From positions 1-44,645 of the forward strand of contig CAMNII010000018.1 in the NCBI GenBank assembly GCA_946540435.1: a stretch of 44,645 bases of DNA. Direction: 5' to 3'. Position numbers and translations under genes: made by a program. The stretch is from an uncultured Prevotella sp. Lineage in GTDB: Bacteria > Bacteroidota > Bacteroidia > Bacteroidales > Bacteroidaceae. Below are positions 23,146 through 31,842 of the stretch, one piece after another. Below the pieces are notes generated by a model. It saw only the letters and a list, made by a program, of their open reading frames with translations. It was not told the origin of the DNA and did not search any database. Every line of letters begins with the position of its first letter. Within the stretch, counting starts at the first letter, position 1.

Positions 23146-23153
23146 TAATTTTG
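23146..23153 (+). promoter_or_regulatory. Probable -7 element of the dcw operon
   Basis: TAATTTTG matches TAnnTTTG, 28 bases before the mraZ ATG. The -33 position (around 23122-23126) falls within the MraZ boxes and has no TTTG, so the promoter may be weak or need another form of recognition. Confidence 0.55.
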
Positions 23154-23181
23154 CAGGAGAATTACTTCTAAAGATGTACAC

Positions 23182-23631
23182 ATGCGTTTTTTAGGTAACA
23201 TAGAAGCCAAAGCCGACGCGAAAGGTCGCGTTTTCCTGCCCTCAGTATTCCGCAAGGAACTGGCGACGGGCGGCGACGAGTGTCTGGTGATGCGTAAGGA
23301 TATCCACCAGCGCTGTCTGGTGCTCTATCCGGAGCATGTGTGGAACGAGCTGACTGACGGTCTGAATGCCCGGCTGAACTACTGGAACGGGCTGCACCGT
23401 CAGCTGTATCGCCAGCTGATGACCGACGTGGAGCTGCTGACGCTCGACGGCAACGGCCGTCTGCTGTTGCCCCGCCGCTATCTGCAGATGGCCGGCATCA
23501 GCCAGCAGATTATTTTCAAGGGCATGGGCGACACGATAGAGATATGGAGTCCTGAAGAGGAGCAGCGCGTCATGCTCGATGCCGCCGTCTTCTCTCAGTC
23601 GATAGAAGAGGTGATGAGTGATCCGTCCTGA
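23182..23631 (+). CDS. mraZ: Transcriptional regulator MraZ
   Basis: A 149-residue AbrB-like DNA-binding protein that represses the division/cell-wall operon. It has two tandem SpoVT-AbrB-type folds: MRFLGNIEAKADAKGRVFLP near the N-terminus and DVELLTLDGNGRLLLPRRYL in the second half, each with the D-x-x-G-R-x-x-L/F-P signature. Length is normal for the family. It is the first gene of the cluster, and three boxes matching its expected operator lie 47-71 bases upstream. rsmH starts 18 bases downstream. Confidence 0.95.
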   Translation: MRFLGNIEAKADAKGRVFLPSVFRKELATGGDECLVMRKDIHQRCLVLYPEHVWNELTDGLNARLNYWNGLHRQLYRQLMTDVELLTLDGNGRLLLPRRYLQMAGISQQIIFKGMGDTIEIWSPEEEQRVMLDAAVFSQSIEEVMSDPS

Positions 23632-23649
23632 CAAAAATTGTTGTTGCCT

Positions 23650-24555
23650 ATGACTGAAAACTATCACATACCGGTACTTCTGAATGAGAGTGTCGACGGG
23701 CTGATTATTCGGCCCGACGGCGTTTATGTGGACGTGACGTTCGGTGGCGGCGGACACTCGCGCGAAATCCTGTCGCGTCTGGAGGCCGACGGACACCTCT
23801 ACGCCTTCGACCAGGATGCCGACGCCGAGAAGAACATCCCTCAGGATGGCAGGTTCACGTTCGTCCGCTCGAACTTCAGGTATCTCCGCAACTGGATGCG
23901 CTACTACGGCGTGGAACAGATAGACGGTCTGCTGGCCGACCTCGGTGTGTCGAGTCATCACTTCGACGATGCCGAGCGTGGCTTCTCCCTGCGCTTCGAC
24001 GCACCCCTCGACATGCGCATGAACAAACGGGCCGGGCGTACGGCAGCCGACATCCTGGCCACCTACGACGAGGCACAGCTGGCCGACGTGTTCTATCTCT
24101 ACGGCGAACTGCGGCAGGCCCGCCGCATGGCAGCCGCCATCGTCAAGGCGCGCCAGTCGGCACCCGTGACGACGACGGGCGAGCTGCTCTGCCTCCTCGA
24201 CCCCCTGTTCCCCCGTGAGCGCGAGAAGAAGGAGCAGGCGAAACTGTTCCAGGCACTGCGCATCGAGGTGAACCGCGAGATGGAGGCGCTGCGCGAGATG
24301 CTCGCCGAGGCTACCGACCTGCTGCGACCCGGCGGTCGCCTGGTGGTCATCACCTACCATTCGCTGGAGGACCGGATGGTGAAGAACATCATCCGCTCGG
24401 GCAATACCGAGGGCCGCATGGAGCAGGACTTCTTCGGACGTACCAACGCTCCGCTGGCGAGTGTCAACAACAAAGTCATCACACCCTCCGCCGAGGAACA
24501 GGAGCGCAACCCGCGCAGCCGCTCGGCGAAACTTAGAATAGCAGAGAAGAAATGA
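23650..24555 (+). CDS. rsmH: 16S rRNA (cytosine-1402-N4) methyltransferase
   Basis: A 301-residue SAM-dependent methyltransferase (MraW) that methylates C1402 of 16S rRNA in the ribosomal P site. HIPVLLNESVDGL opens the family fold, DVTFGGGGHSREIL is the SAM-binding loop, LADLGVSSHHFDDAERGFS and APLDMRMN are diagnostic, and LVVITYHSLEDRMVKN is near the C-terminus. ATG at 23,650 is chosen over the upstream TTG at 23,638 because it gives the usual short N-terminus. Its stop overlaps the ftsL start (ATGA). Confidence 0.95.
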   Translation: MTENYHIPVLLNESVDGLIIRPDGVYVDVTFGGGGHSREILSRLEADGHLYAFDQDADAEKNIPQDGRFTFVRSNFRYLRNWMRYYGVEQIDGLLADLGVSSHHFDDAERGFSLRFDAPLDMRMNKRAGRTAADILATYDEAQLADVFYLYGELRQARRMAAAIVKARQSAPVTTTGELLCLLDPLFPREREKKEQAKLFQALRIEVNREMEALREMLAEATDLLRPGGRLVVITYHSLEDRMVKNIIRSGNTEGRMEQDFFGRTNAPLASVNNKVITPSAEEQERNPRSRSAKLRIAEKK

Positions 24556-25184
24556 AGAATCAGGAGACAGACCAGCTGTCGGTCAACGACACGCTCACCA
24601 TAGAAGTGGCCAAAGAGACGGAGAAGGCCGACCCGCAGCCCGCCGAGGCTACGGCGACGACCGTCGAGGGGACTACCGTATCGGCTGGCAAGGCCGCTAC
24701 AGCGGGCTCTGCTGCCAATGGCGACGGGAAGACATCGCCGACGACAGGCAAGGTCTCCGCTGACGCTGCCCCGTCCGACGACACTTCGGAAGAGGCTCCC
24801 CGTTCGCTGAGCGACGTCATCAATGAGCGGGCCACGGAGGACGAGTCGTCGCTGAAAGGCAACTTCCGGCTGGGAAACATCCTTGCCGGCGAGATGTTCA
24901 AGGCCGCCGGCCTGCGCAAGCAAATATGGCTGATCCTGCTCATCGTCTTCTTCGTCATCCTCAGCATCAGCAACCGCTACGGCTGCCAGCAGCGCCTGAT
25001 CAAGATTGACAAGCTGCAGAAAGAACTGCAGGACATGCGCTTCCGCCAACTCTCGAACACCAGCCGGCTGACACAGGAATGCCGGCAGGCCAACGTGCTC
25101 GACAAGCTGCGCCAGCTGCAGAACAGTGAACTCGAGACCTCCACCCAGCCGCCGTATATGGTTGATGTGCCCACCGACAACTAA
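24552..25184 (+). CDS. ftsL: FtsL-like division protein with long N-terminal extension
   Basis: A 210-residue bitopic membrane protein. One membrane span (about 125-140: IWLILLIVFFVILSIS) is followed by a coiled-coil/leucine-zipper-like periplasmic part (KIDKLQKELQDMRFRQLSN). FtsL proteins scaffold FtsB/FtsQ and help activate FtsW/FtsI. Sequence similarity in this family is low, so the call rests on position between rsmH and ftsI and on topology. The cytoplasmic N-terminal ~120 residues are unusually long and low in complexity (Ala, Thr, Glu, Pro, Ser rich). Start overlaps rsmH; ftsI follows after 12 bases. Confidence 0.85.
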   Translation: MKNQETDQLSVNDTLTIEVAKETEKADPQPAEATATTVEGTTVSAGKAATAGSAANGDGKTSPTTGKVSADAAPSDDTSEEAPRSLSDVINERATEDESSLKGNFRLGNILAGEMFKAAGLRKQIWLILLIVFFVILSISNRYGCQQRLIKIDKLQKELQDMRFRQLSNTSRLTQECRQANVLDKLRQLQNSELETSTQPPYMVDVPTDN

Positions 25185-25196
25185 CATCCTTGACTC

Positions 25197-27455
25197 ATGG
25201 ATAGGAACAACAAAGACAAACAGAACTTCGACAGCAAGAATATCATGCTGCGATATATCATCATCGCAGTCGGGCTTGCCCTCCTCATCAGCATCGGCGT
25301 GGGGAAGGCAGGATATATGATGGTCAGCGAGCACCAGGTGTGGGACAGCCTGGCCAGCAAACTCAAGGTGGACAGCCTGCCACGGCCCGCCCATCGCGGC
25401 GACATCCTGTCGGCCAACGGCGAACTGCTCGCCTCGTCGCTCCCCGTCTATCAGCTCGTCGTCGACTTCGACGCCATCTATGCCGCCGGCAACGACACCC
25501 TCTTCCCCGATGTCATCGACAGCATCGCCATCGGACTGAACCGCATCTACCCCAAATACTCCGTGAAATACTATGCCGAACGGATGAAGAAAGGCTTCGA
25601 GGGGTATGTCGACTCCCTCGGCGTCAGACGCTACAGCCGCTGGTTTAAGATTCTCCCGAAGTACAGCGACCAGCTCACCTATGAGCAGTTCCAGGAGGTG
25701 AAGCAGCTGCCCCTGTTCCGCTTCCCGTCGTATCGCAGCGGACTCATCGAGAAGGATGCCATGCTCAACGCCCGCAAGAAACCGTATGGGTCGATGGCGG
25801 GAAACACCATCGGCACCTATGGCAATGACAGAGGTAACAACGGACTGGAACGCTACTTCAACGAGGAACTGGCCGGAAAGGAAGGATATATCAACCGACG
25901 GAAGGTGCTGAACCGATGGCTCGACATCAACGTCAAGGACGAGGAGGATGGCTGCGACATCGTCACCACCCTCGACATCACCATCCAGGACCTGGCCGAG
26001 CATGCCCTCTATCGTATGGTCGACAGCATGAATGCCGAACACGGCTGCTGCATCGTCATGGAGGTGAGCACGGGCGACATCAAAGCCCTCGTCAACCTGG
26101 ACAAGGACACCTTCAACGTCGATGCCAACAACCACCACTACTGGAACGGCAAATACAAGGAGGTGTATAACCATGCCGTCACCGACCTCATCGAACCCGG
26201 TTCGGTGTTCAAGACCGTCTCGGCACTCGTGGCCCTTGACGACGGTGTCATCGATACCACCACCACCGTCGATACCGGCGGCGGCGTCATGAGGATGTAT
26301 GGCAGCAACATGCGCGACTGGTCGGCAAGCAAGGGCTTCGGCTTCGGCGTCATCAACCTCAGTAAGGCCATGCAGCAGAGCTCGAACATCGGCATCAGCC
26401 GACTCATCGATGAGCACTACAGGAGCCATCCCGAGGACTATGTGCGCGGCGTCTACCGTACCGGCATCCACGACACGCTGAGCCTGCCCCTCACCGAGGC
26501 CAAGAACCCGAGGATACGTATGCCGCGCCGACTGCCCAACGGCAAACTCGACCAGGCACAGTGGCACCCCACGGCACTCCCCTGGATGAGCATCGGCTAT
26601 GAGACACAGATACCGCCCATCTCCACCCTTACCTTCTACAACGCCATTGCCAACAACGGAAAGATGATGCGCCCCAGACTGGTGAAATGCATCAAGAAGG
26701 ATAACGAGGTGGTGCGCGAGTTCCCCGTCGAGGTGATGCGACAGAGCATCTGTCGCCATCCCGAGGCCCTGCGGAAGGTACAGCGCATGCTCGAACTCGT
26801 CGTTGAGCAAGGAACGGCCAGGAAGTCGGTGAAGTCGCGACTCTTCCCCATCGCGGGAAAGACCGGCACGGCACAGATTGCCGACGGCGCCAAGGGATAT
26901 AAGGCCGGCGGAGTGGTCTATACCGCCAGCTTCGCAGGCTACTTCCCTGCCAACAACCCGCTCTACAGCTGCATCGTCGTCGTAAAGACACGCACCGGCG
27001 GCGGCTCGAATGTGGGTGGTCCCGTGTTCAAGGAGGTGGCTGAAGGCATCATGTCGCGCCACGTGGTATATGATGCGAAGGACTCCCACGACAAGAACTC
27101 GCAGGCCCTGCCCGACGTGAAATGTGGAAACATCCTCTCGGCCGACTATGTGCTGGAGAGCATCGATATCAATACCGACGGAGAATGGCGCGAGGCCCTC
27201 GTCAGCGGACAGCCCGTCTGGGGCGTCGCCACGCTGCACGGCAAGAACACCGTTCAGCTTCAGAAACAGCGCATGCCTTCGGAGAATATCGTCCCCAATG
27301 TAGTGGGAATGGGTGCCCGCGATGCCGTCTACCTGCTCGAAAGCCGAGGGCTGAAGACACAGATCGACGGGCGCGGAAAGGTGGTCAGCCAGAGCATTGC
27401 CGCCGGACAACCCGTCGTCAAAGGCAGCCTATGCATGCTGACCATGCGGCCCTAA
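25197..27455 (+). CDS. ftsI: Penicillin-binding protein, septal transpeptidase FtsI (PBP3) with PASTA
   Basis: A 752-residue bitopic enzyme that cross-links septal peptidoglycan. A membrane anchor lies at about 17-40 (YIIIAVGLALLISIGVG). The dimerisation domain begins at PAHRGDILSANGELLASSLP. The transpeptidase motifs are intact: S336-V-F-K339 (EPGSVFKT), S395-S-N397 and K555-T-G-T (AGKTGTAQI). A single PASTA domain ends the protein (VPNVVGMGARDAVYLLESRG), as in many Bacteroidota. It works with FtsW and is held by FtsL/FtsQ. The 82-base gap to murE is AT-rich with a doubled TTATTATATAT word and holds no gene. Confidence 0.95.
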   Translation: MDRNNKDKQNFDSKNIMLRYIIIAVGLALLISIGVGKAGYMMVSEHQVWDSLASKLKVDSLPRPAHRGDILSANGELLASSLPVYQLVVDFDAIYAAGNDTLFPDVIDSIAIGLNRIYPKYSVKYYAERMKKGFEGYVDSLGVRRYSRWFKILPKYSDQLTYEQFQEVKQLPLFRFPSYRSGLIEKDAMLNARKKPYGSMAGNTIGTYGNDRGNNGLERYFNEELAGKEGYINRRKVLNRWLDINVKDEEDGCDIVTTLDITIQDLAEHALYRMVDSMNAEHGCCIVMEVSTGDIKALVNLDKDTFNVDANNHHYWNGKYKEVYNHAVTDLIEPGSVFKTVSALVALDDGVIDTTTTVDTGGGVMRMYGSNMRDWSASKGFGFGVINLSKAMQQSSNIGISRLIDEHYRSHPEDYVRGVYRTGIHDTLSLPLTEAKNPRIRMPRRLPNGKLDQAQWHPTALPWMSIGYETQIPPISTLTFYNAIANNGKMMRPRLVKCIKKDNEVVREFPVEVMRQSICRHPEALRKVQRMLELVVEQGTARKSVKSRLFPIAGKTGTAQIADGAKGYKAGGVVYTASFAGYFPANNPLYSCIVVVKTRTGGGSNVGGPVFKEVAEGIMSRHVVYDAKDSHDKNSQALPDVKCGNILSADYVLESIDINTDGEWREALVSGQPVWGVATLHGKNTVQLQKQRMPSENIVPNVVGMGARDAVYLLESRGLKTQIDGRGKVVSQSIAAGQPVVKGSLCMLTMRP

Positions 27456-27537
27456 TGGCTGTCCTCAACCGCTTTAAAGACAAAAGAAACAGAGAGTACA
27501 CATTATTATATATTACCTTATTATATATAAAGAGAAT

Positions 27538-29004
27538 ATGAAGCTGTCAGATATCATCACCGAGCTGAAGGAGATGGGTGCGCTGAAAAGCGTGGTAGGT
27601 CCCGAGACCCCTGAGATTACCGGCGTCAATATCGACTCGCGGCAGGTGGCAGAAGGCAACCTCTTCGTAGCCATGCGAGGCACGCAGGTCGACGGTCACC
27701 AGTACATCCCGAAGGCTATAGCCCAGGGCGCTGCGGCAGTGCTCTGCGAGGAGTTGCCCGAGACACCGGATGCCCATGTCGCCTATGTGCAGGTGACTTC
27801 CACCGAACAGACGGTGGGTCCCGTAGCCACGGCGTTCTATGGCCGCCCGTCGGAGAAAGTCAAGCTCGTCGGTGTCACGGGAACCAATGGCAAGACCACC
27901 ATCGCCACATTGCTCTACAACATGTTCCGAGCCATGGGTCATCGCTGCGGATTGCTCTCCACCGTGTGCAACTACATCGAAGGAGAAGCCGTTCCCGCCT
28001 CGCATACCACCCCCGACGCCATCGAACTGAACCGCTTGCTCGCCCGGATGGTCGACGCCGGCTGCGAATATGTGTTCATGGAATGTTCGAGCCACGCCAT
28101 CGTGCAGCAGCGCATCGGCGGACTGCTCTTCGCCGGAGGCATCTTCACCAACCTCACCCGCGACCATCTGGACTATCATAAGACGTTTGAGAACTATCGC
28201 GACGCAAAGAAGATGTTCTTCGACATGCTGCCCCGCAAGGCTTTTGCCATCACGAATGCCGACGACAAGAACGGCATGTTCATGGTGCAGAACACCAAGG
28301 CTACCGTGAAGACCTATTCCGTTCAGCGGATGGCCGACTTCAAGGCACGCATCCTTGAGTGCCATTTCGAGGGGATGTACCTCGACATCGACGGCCGCGA
28401 GGTTGGCGTGCAGTTTATCGGGAAGTTCAACGTGTCGAACCTGCTGGCTGTCTATGGCGCTGCCCGCATGCTGGGCAAGGAGCCCGACGACATCCTGCTG
28501 GTGATGAGCACCCTGCACAGCGTCAGCGGACGCCTGGAGCCCGTACGCTCAGCATCTGGCGTGACGGCCGTGGTGGACTATGCCCATACCCCCGACGCAT
28601 TGGAGAACGTGCTCAAGGCCATCCACGAGGTGCTCAACGGCAAGGGACAGGTCATCACTGTCTGCGGTGCCGGCGGCAACCGCGACAAGGGCAAGCGTCC
28701 CCTGATGGCTCAGGAGGCCGTGAAGCAGAGCGACCGTGTCATCATCACCTCCGACAACCCCCGCTTCGAAGAGCCGCAGGACATCATCAACGACATGCTT
28801 GCCGGCCTCACCCAGCAACAGATGAAGAAGGTGCTTGCCATCACCGACCGCCGCGAGGCTATCCGCACTGCCGTGATGCTGGCCGGGAAAGGCGACGTCA
28901 TCCTCATCGCCGGAAAAGGTCATGAAGACTATCAGGAGGTGAAGGGCGTGAAGCATCACTTCGACGACAAGGAAGTGGTGACCGAGGCCTTCGGCACCGA
29001 GTGA
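27538..29004 (+). CDS. murE: UDP-MurNAc-L-Ala-D-Glu--meso-diaminopimelate ligase
   Basis: A 488-residue Mur ligase that adds the third stem-peptide residue to the cytoplasmic peptidoglycan precursor. The ATP loop is [17 protein letters not shown] (from about 112). [17 protein letters not shown] and [13 protein letters not shown] are Mur-ligase core motifs. SDNPRFEEP contains D-N-P-R (406-409), the signature for meso-diaminopimelate rather than lysine. This fits with asd at the left of the window. An 88-base gap to mraY contains only a short imperfect hairpin (29008-29025). Confidence 0.95.
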   Translation: MKLSDIITELKEMGALKSVVGPETPEITGVNIDSRQVAEGNLFVAMRGTQVDGHQYIPKAIAQGAAAVLCEELPETPDAHVAYVQVTSTEQTVGPVATAFYGRPSEKVKLVGVTGTNGKTTIATLLYNMFRAMGHRCGLLSTVCNYIEGEAVPASHTTPDAIELNRLLARMVDAGCEYVFMECSSHAIVQQRIGGLLFAGGIFTNLTRDHLDYHKTFENYRDAKKMFFDMLPRKAFAITNADDKNGMFMVQNTKATVKTYSVQRMADFKARILECHFEGMYLDIDGREVGVQFIGKFNVSNLLAVYGAARMLGKEPDDILLVMSTLHSVSGRLEPVRSASGVTAVVDYAHTPDALENVLKAIHEVLNGKGQVITVCGAGGNRDKGKRPLMAQEAVKQSDRVIITSDNPRFEEPQDIINDMLAGLTQQQMKKVLAITDRREAIRTAVMLAGKGDVILIAGKGHEDYQEVKGVKHHFDDKEVVTEAFGTE

Positions 29005-29092
29005 CGCATGGCGGCGTGCTGCCATGTCGCCGTCATCGCACAATGACATCCCGCCCTAACAGAATAACGAACAGAAAGAAAACAACAGAGCA

Positions 29093-30364
29093 ATGCTATA
29101 CTATATATTCAGATTTCTCGAACAGTACAACATACCGGGAGCCCACCTGTGGTCGTACATCTCTTTCCGCGCCCTGCTGACGCTCATCCTCTCGCTGATG
29201 ATCTCGGCGTGGTTCGGCGAGCGGTTCATCAAGTACATGCACCGTCGGAATATCAGTGAGACACAGCGCGATGCCGCCATCGACCCCTTCGGCGTACAGA
29301 AGAAGGGCGTGCCCACCATGGGCGGCATCATCATCGCCGTGTCCATCCTCGTGCCCGTACTCCTCCTGGGCCGCATGCGCAACATCTATCTGCTGCTGCT
29401 CATCTTCACCACCGTGTGGCTGGGCTTCCTGGGCTTCCTTGACGACTATATCAAGATTTTCCGCCATAACAAGATGGGCCTCAAGGGCAAGTACAAAATT
29501 GTCGGGCAGGTGTCTATCGGACTCATCGTCGGACTGGTGCTCTGGCTCAGTCCCGATGCGAAGATCCATGAGAACCTGATTACCGAGAAGCAGGGCCAGG
29601 AGATTGTCGTCACCTATAAGTCAGAGCCGGTGAAGTCGCTGAAGACCACCATCCCGTTCGTCAAGGAGCACAACCTGGACTATTCCAGTCTGACAGCCTT
29701 CTGCGGGAAATATAAGAATGCCGCAGGATGGGTGCTCTTCGTGCTGATGACCATCCTCGTCGTGACGGCGGTGAGCAATGGCGCTAACCTCAACGACGGC
29801 ATGGACGGCATGTGTGCCGGCAACTCCGCCATCATCGGCGTGGCATTGGGTATCTTCGCGTATGTGTCGAGTCACGTAGGCTATGCCTCCTACTTCAATA
29901 TCATGTATATCCCCGGCTCGCAGGAGATGGTGGTGTTCCTCTGTGCCTTCATCGGAGCGATGATCGGCTTCCTGTGGTACAACGCCTATCCCGCACAGGT
30001 GTTCATGGGTGATACAGGGTCGCTCATGACCGGCGGCATCATCGGTGTCGCAGCCGTCATCATCCACAAGGAACTGTTGGTGCCCATCCTCTGCGGCATC
30101 TTCCTCGTCGAGAGCCTGAGCGTCATCATCCAGACCCGCGTCTTTGCCTATTACAAGAAGCGCGGACAGCGTGTGCGCCTCTTCCGGGCGACTCCCATCC
30201 ACGACAACTTCCGTAAGCTCGACGCAGACCTTGACCCCACGAGCAAGTTCGTCCTCAAGAGCTGGCCGAAGCGACAGTTCCATGAGTCGAAGATTACCAT
30301 CCGCTTCTGGATTGTCTCCATCATCCTGGCCGCACTCACCATCATCACCCTGAAGGTCAGATAA
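29093..30364 (+). CDS. mraY: Phospho-MurNAc-pentapeptide transferase (lipid I synthase)
   Basis: A 423-residue polytopic membrane enzyme that moves phospho-MurNAc-pentapeptide to undecaprenyl phosphate. Motifs: GVPTMGGIIIAVSI, GFLDDYIK with D117-D118 binding magnesium/prenyl phosphate, NGANLNDGMDGM with N234-D-G-x-D-G, and GDTGSLMTGG. About ten hydrophobic segments are visible. The 423-residue length exceeds the ~360 of E. coli because of the loop EKQGQEIVVTYKSEPVKSL between spans, seen in Bacteroidota members. murD follows after 26 bases. Confidence 0.95.
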   Translation: MLYYIFRFLEQYNIPGAHLWSYISFRALLTLILSLMISAWFGERFIKYMHRRNISETQRDAAIDPFGVQKKGVPTMGGIIIAVSILVPVLLLGRMRNIYLLLLIFTTVWLGFLGFLDDYIKIFRHNKMGLKGKYKIVGQVSIGLIVGLVLWLSPDAKIHENLITEKQGQEIVVTYKSEPVKSLKTTIPFVKEHNLDYSSLTAFCGKYKNAAGWVLFVLMTILVVTAVSNGANLNDGMDGMCAGNSAIIGVALGIFAYVSSHVGYASYFNIMYIPGSQEMVVFLCAFIGAMIGFLWYNAYPAQVFMGDTGSLMTGGIIGVAAVIIHKELLVPILCGIFLVESLSVIIQTRVFAYYKKRGQRVRLFRATPIHDNFRKLDADLDPTSKFVLKSWPKRQFHESKITIRFWIVSIILAALTIITLKVR

Positions 30365-30390
30365 CCATCCTATCAGCAACGTACAAAGAA

Positions 30391-31782
30391 ATGACAGAAA
30401 CTATAGCGCACAACAGCAACCATACTCCCGGCCTCACGACAACGGGCGGGAAGAAACTCATCGTCATACTCGGCGCCGCAGAGAGCGGTGTCGGTGCCGC
30501 CATCCTGGCACAGAAACAGGGCTACGACGTGTTCGTGTCCGACAAATCGGTCATCAAGGCCACCTATAAGCAGATGCTCGACGACCATCACATCGAGTGG
30601 GAGGAAGGCCGCCACAGCGAGGAGCATATCCTCATGGCCGACGAGGTGGTGAAGAGTCCGGGCATACCGAAGGAGGTGCCTATGGTGCGCAAGATTGTGG
30701 AGAAAGGCATCCCCGTGGTGAGCGAGATTGAGTTTGCCGGACGGTTCACCGATGCGAAGATGGTGTGCATCACCGGCAGCAACGGTAAGACCACCACGAC
30801 GAGCCTGACCTATCATATCTTCCGTGAGGCCGGCCTCGATGTGGGTCTGGCTGGAAACATCGGTCATTCGCTGGCCCTGCAGGTGGCAGAGACTCCCCAC
30901 GAGTGGTATGTGATAGAGCTGAGCTCCTTCCAGCTCGACGATATGTTCACGTTCCGTGCGAATATCGCCGTGCTGCTGAACATCACGCCCGACCACCTCG
31001 ACCGCTACGACTTCAGCTTCGACCTGTATGCTGCTGCCAAGATGCGCATCCTGCAAAACCAGACCGCCGCCGACACCTTCATCTACTGGGCCGGCGACCC
31101 GGTCATCCGCAAGGAGCTGGAAGGCCGCGAGGTGGCTGCCCGTGTCTGTCCGTTTGATATCCATGAGGCTGCCGGACTGGTGGGCTACCATCGCGACGGA
31201 CAGTATGTGCTTACCGCACCGACACCTTTTGCCATGCCCGAAGCCGAGCTGTCGCTGCCGGGCCGCCATAACCGCTACAACATGCTTGCGGCAGGCCTCG
31301 CTGCCAACGCTGCCGGCATCCCGCATGATGTCATCCGTCGCTGCCTGGGCGACTTCCCCGGCGTGGAACATCGTCTGGAGTATGTCTGCACGGCCAATGG
31401 CGTACGCTTTGTTAACGACTCGAAGGCAACGAATGTCGATGCCTGCTACTATGCCCTTGAGAGCATGACCACCCCGACGGTCCTCATCCTCGGCGGACTG
31501 GACAAGGGCAACGACTATGAGCCGCTGAAGCCCCTGATCCGTGAGAAGTGCACGGCATTGGTGTTCATGGGCGTCGACAACAGCAAGCTCCATGAGAACT
31601 TCGACGAGATGGGACTGCCCATCGCCGATACGGCATCGATGGCCGACTGCATGAAGGCCTGTGTGTCACTTGCCAAAGCAGGCGACACCGTGCTGCTCTC
31701 ACCCTGTTGTGCCTCGTTCGACCTCTTCCGCAACATGGAGGACCGCGGCGAGCAGTTTAAAGCTCTGGCCCGTGCCCTCTGA
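30391..31782 (+). CDS. murD: UDP-MurNAc-L-alanine--D-glutamate ligase
   Basis: A 463-residue Mur ligase that adds D-glutamate to the precursor. The Rossmann-like UDP-binding N-domain starts at KKLIVILGAAESGVGAAI after a ~20-residue polar lead. The ATP loop is ITGSNGKTTTTSL (from about 127). ELSSFQLDDM, NITPDHLDRYD and FVNDSKATNVDA are diagnostic for MurD. The product is the MurE substrate. ftsW follows after 60 bases. Confidence 0.95.
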   Translation: MTETIAHNSNHTPGLTTTGGKKLIVILGAAESGVGAAILAQKQGYDVFVSDKSVIKATYKQMLDDHHIEWEEGRHSEEHILMADEVVKSPGIPKEVPMVRKIVEKGIPVVSEIEFAGRFTDAKMVCITGSNGKTTTTSLTYHIFREAGLDVGLAGNIGHSLALQVAETPHEWYVIELSSFQLDDMFTFRANIAVLLNITPDHLDRYDFSFDLYAAAKMRILQNQTAADTFIYWAGDPVIRKELEGREVAARVCPFDIHEAAGLVGYHRDGQYVLTAPTPFAMPEAELSLPGRHNRYNMLAAGLAANAAGIPHDVIRRCLGDFPGVEHRLEYVCTANGVRFVNDSKATNVDACYYALESMTTPTVLILGGLDKGNDYEPLKPLIREKCTALVFMGVDNSKLHENFDEMGLPIADTASMADCMKACVSLAKAGDTVLLSPCCASFDLFRNMEDRGEQFKALARAL

Positions 31783-31842
31783 TGACGGTATGCCGACGGA
31801 CACATCAAGTAAAGGTGACACCCACATTCTATATAGAAAGTA

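Noticed and set aside
22875..23255. 126-residue minus-strand ORF across the mraZ promoter
   Set aside because: It overlaps the mraZ start and the operator region, and has no protein pattern.
24354..27410. 1018-residue open frame on the minus strand
   Set aside because: It is antisense to rsmH, ftsL and ftsI, all of which have clear family motifs. Its protein is Val/His/Asp rich with no recognisable domain, as expected for a shadow of codon-biased genes.
29008..29025. Short hairpin between murE and mraY as a terminator or attenuator
   Set aside because: Imperfect eight-base stem with a two-base loop and no T-run, inside an operon expected to be continuous.
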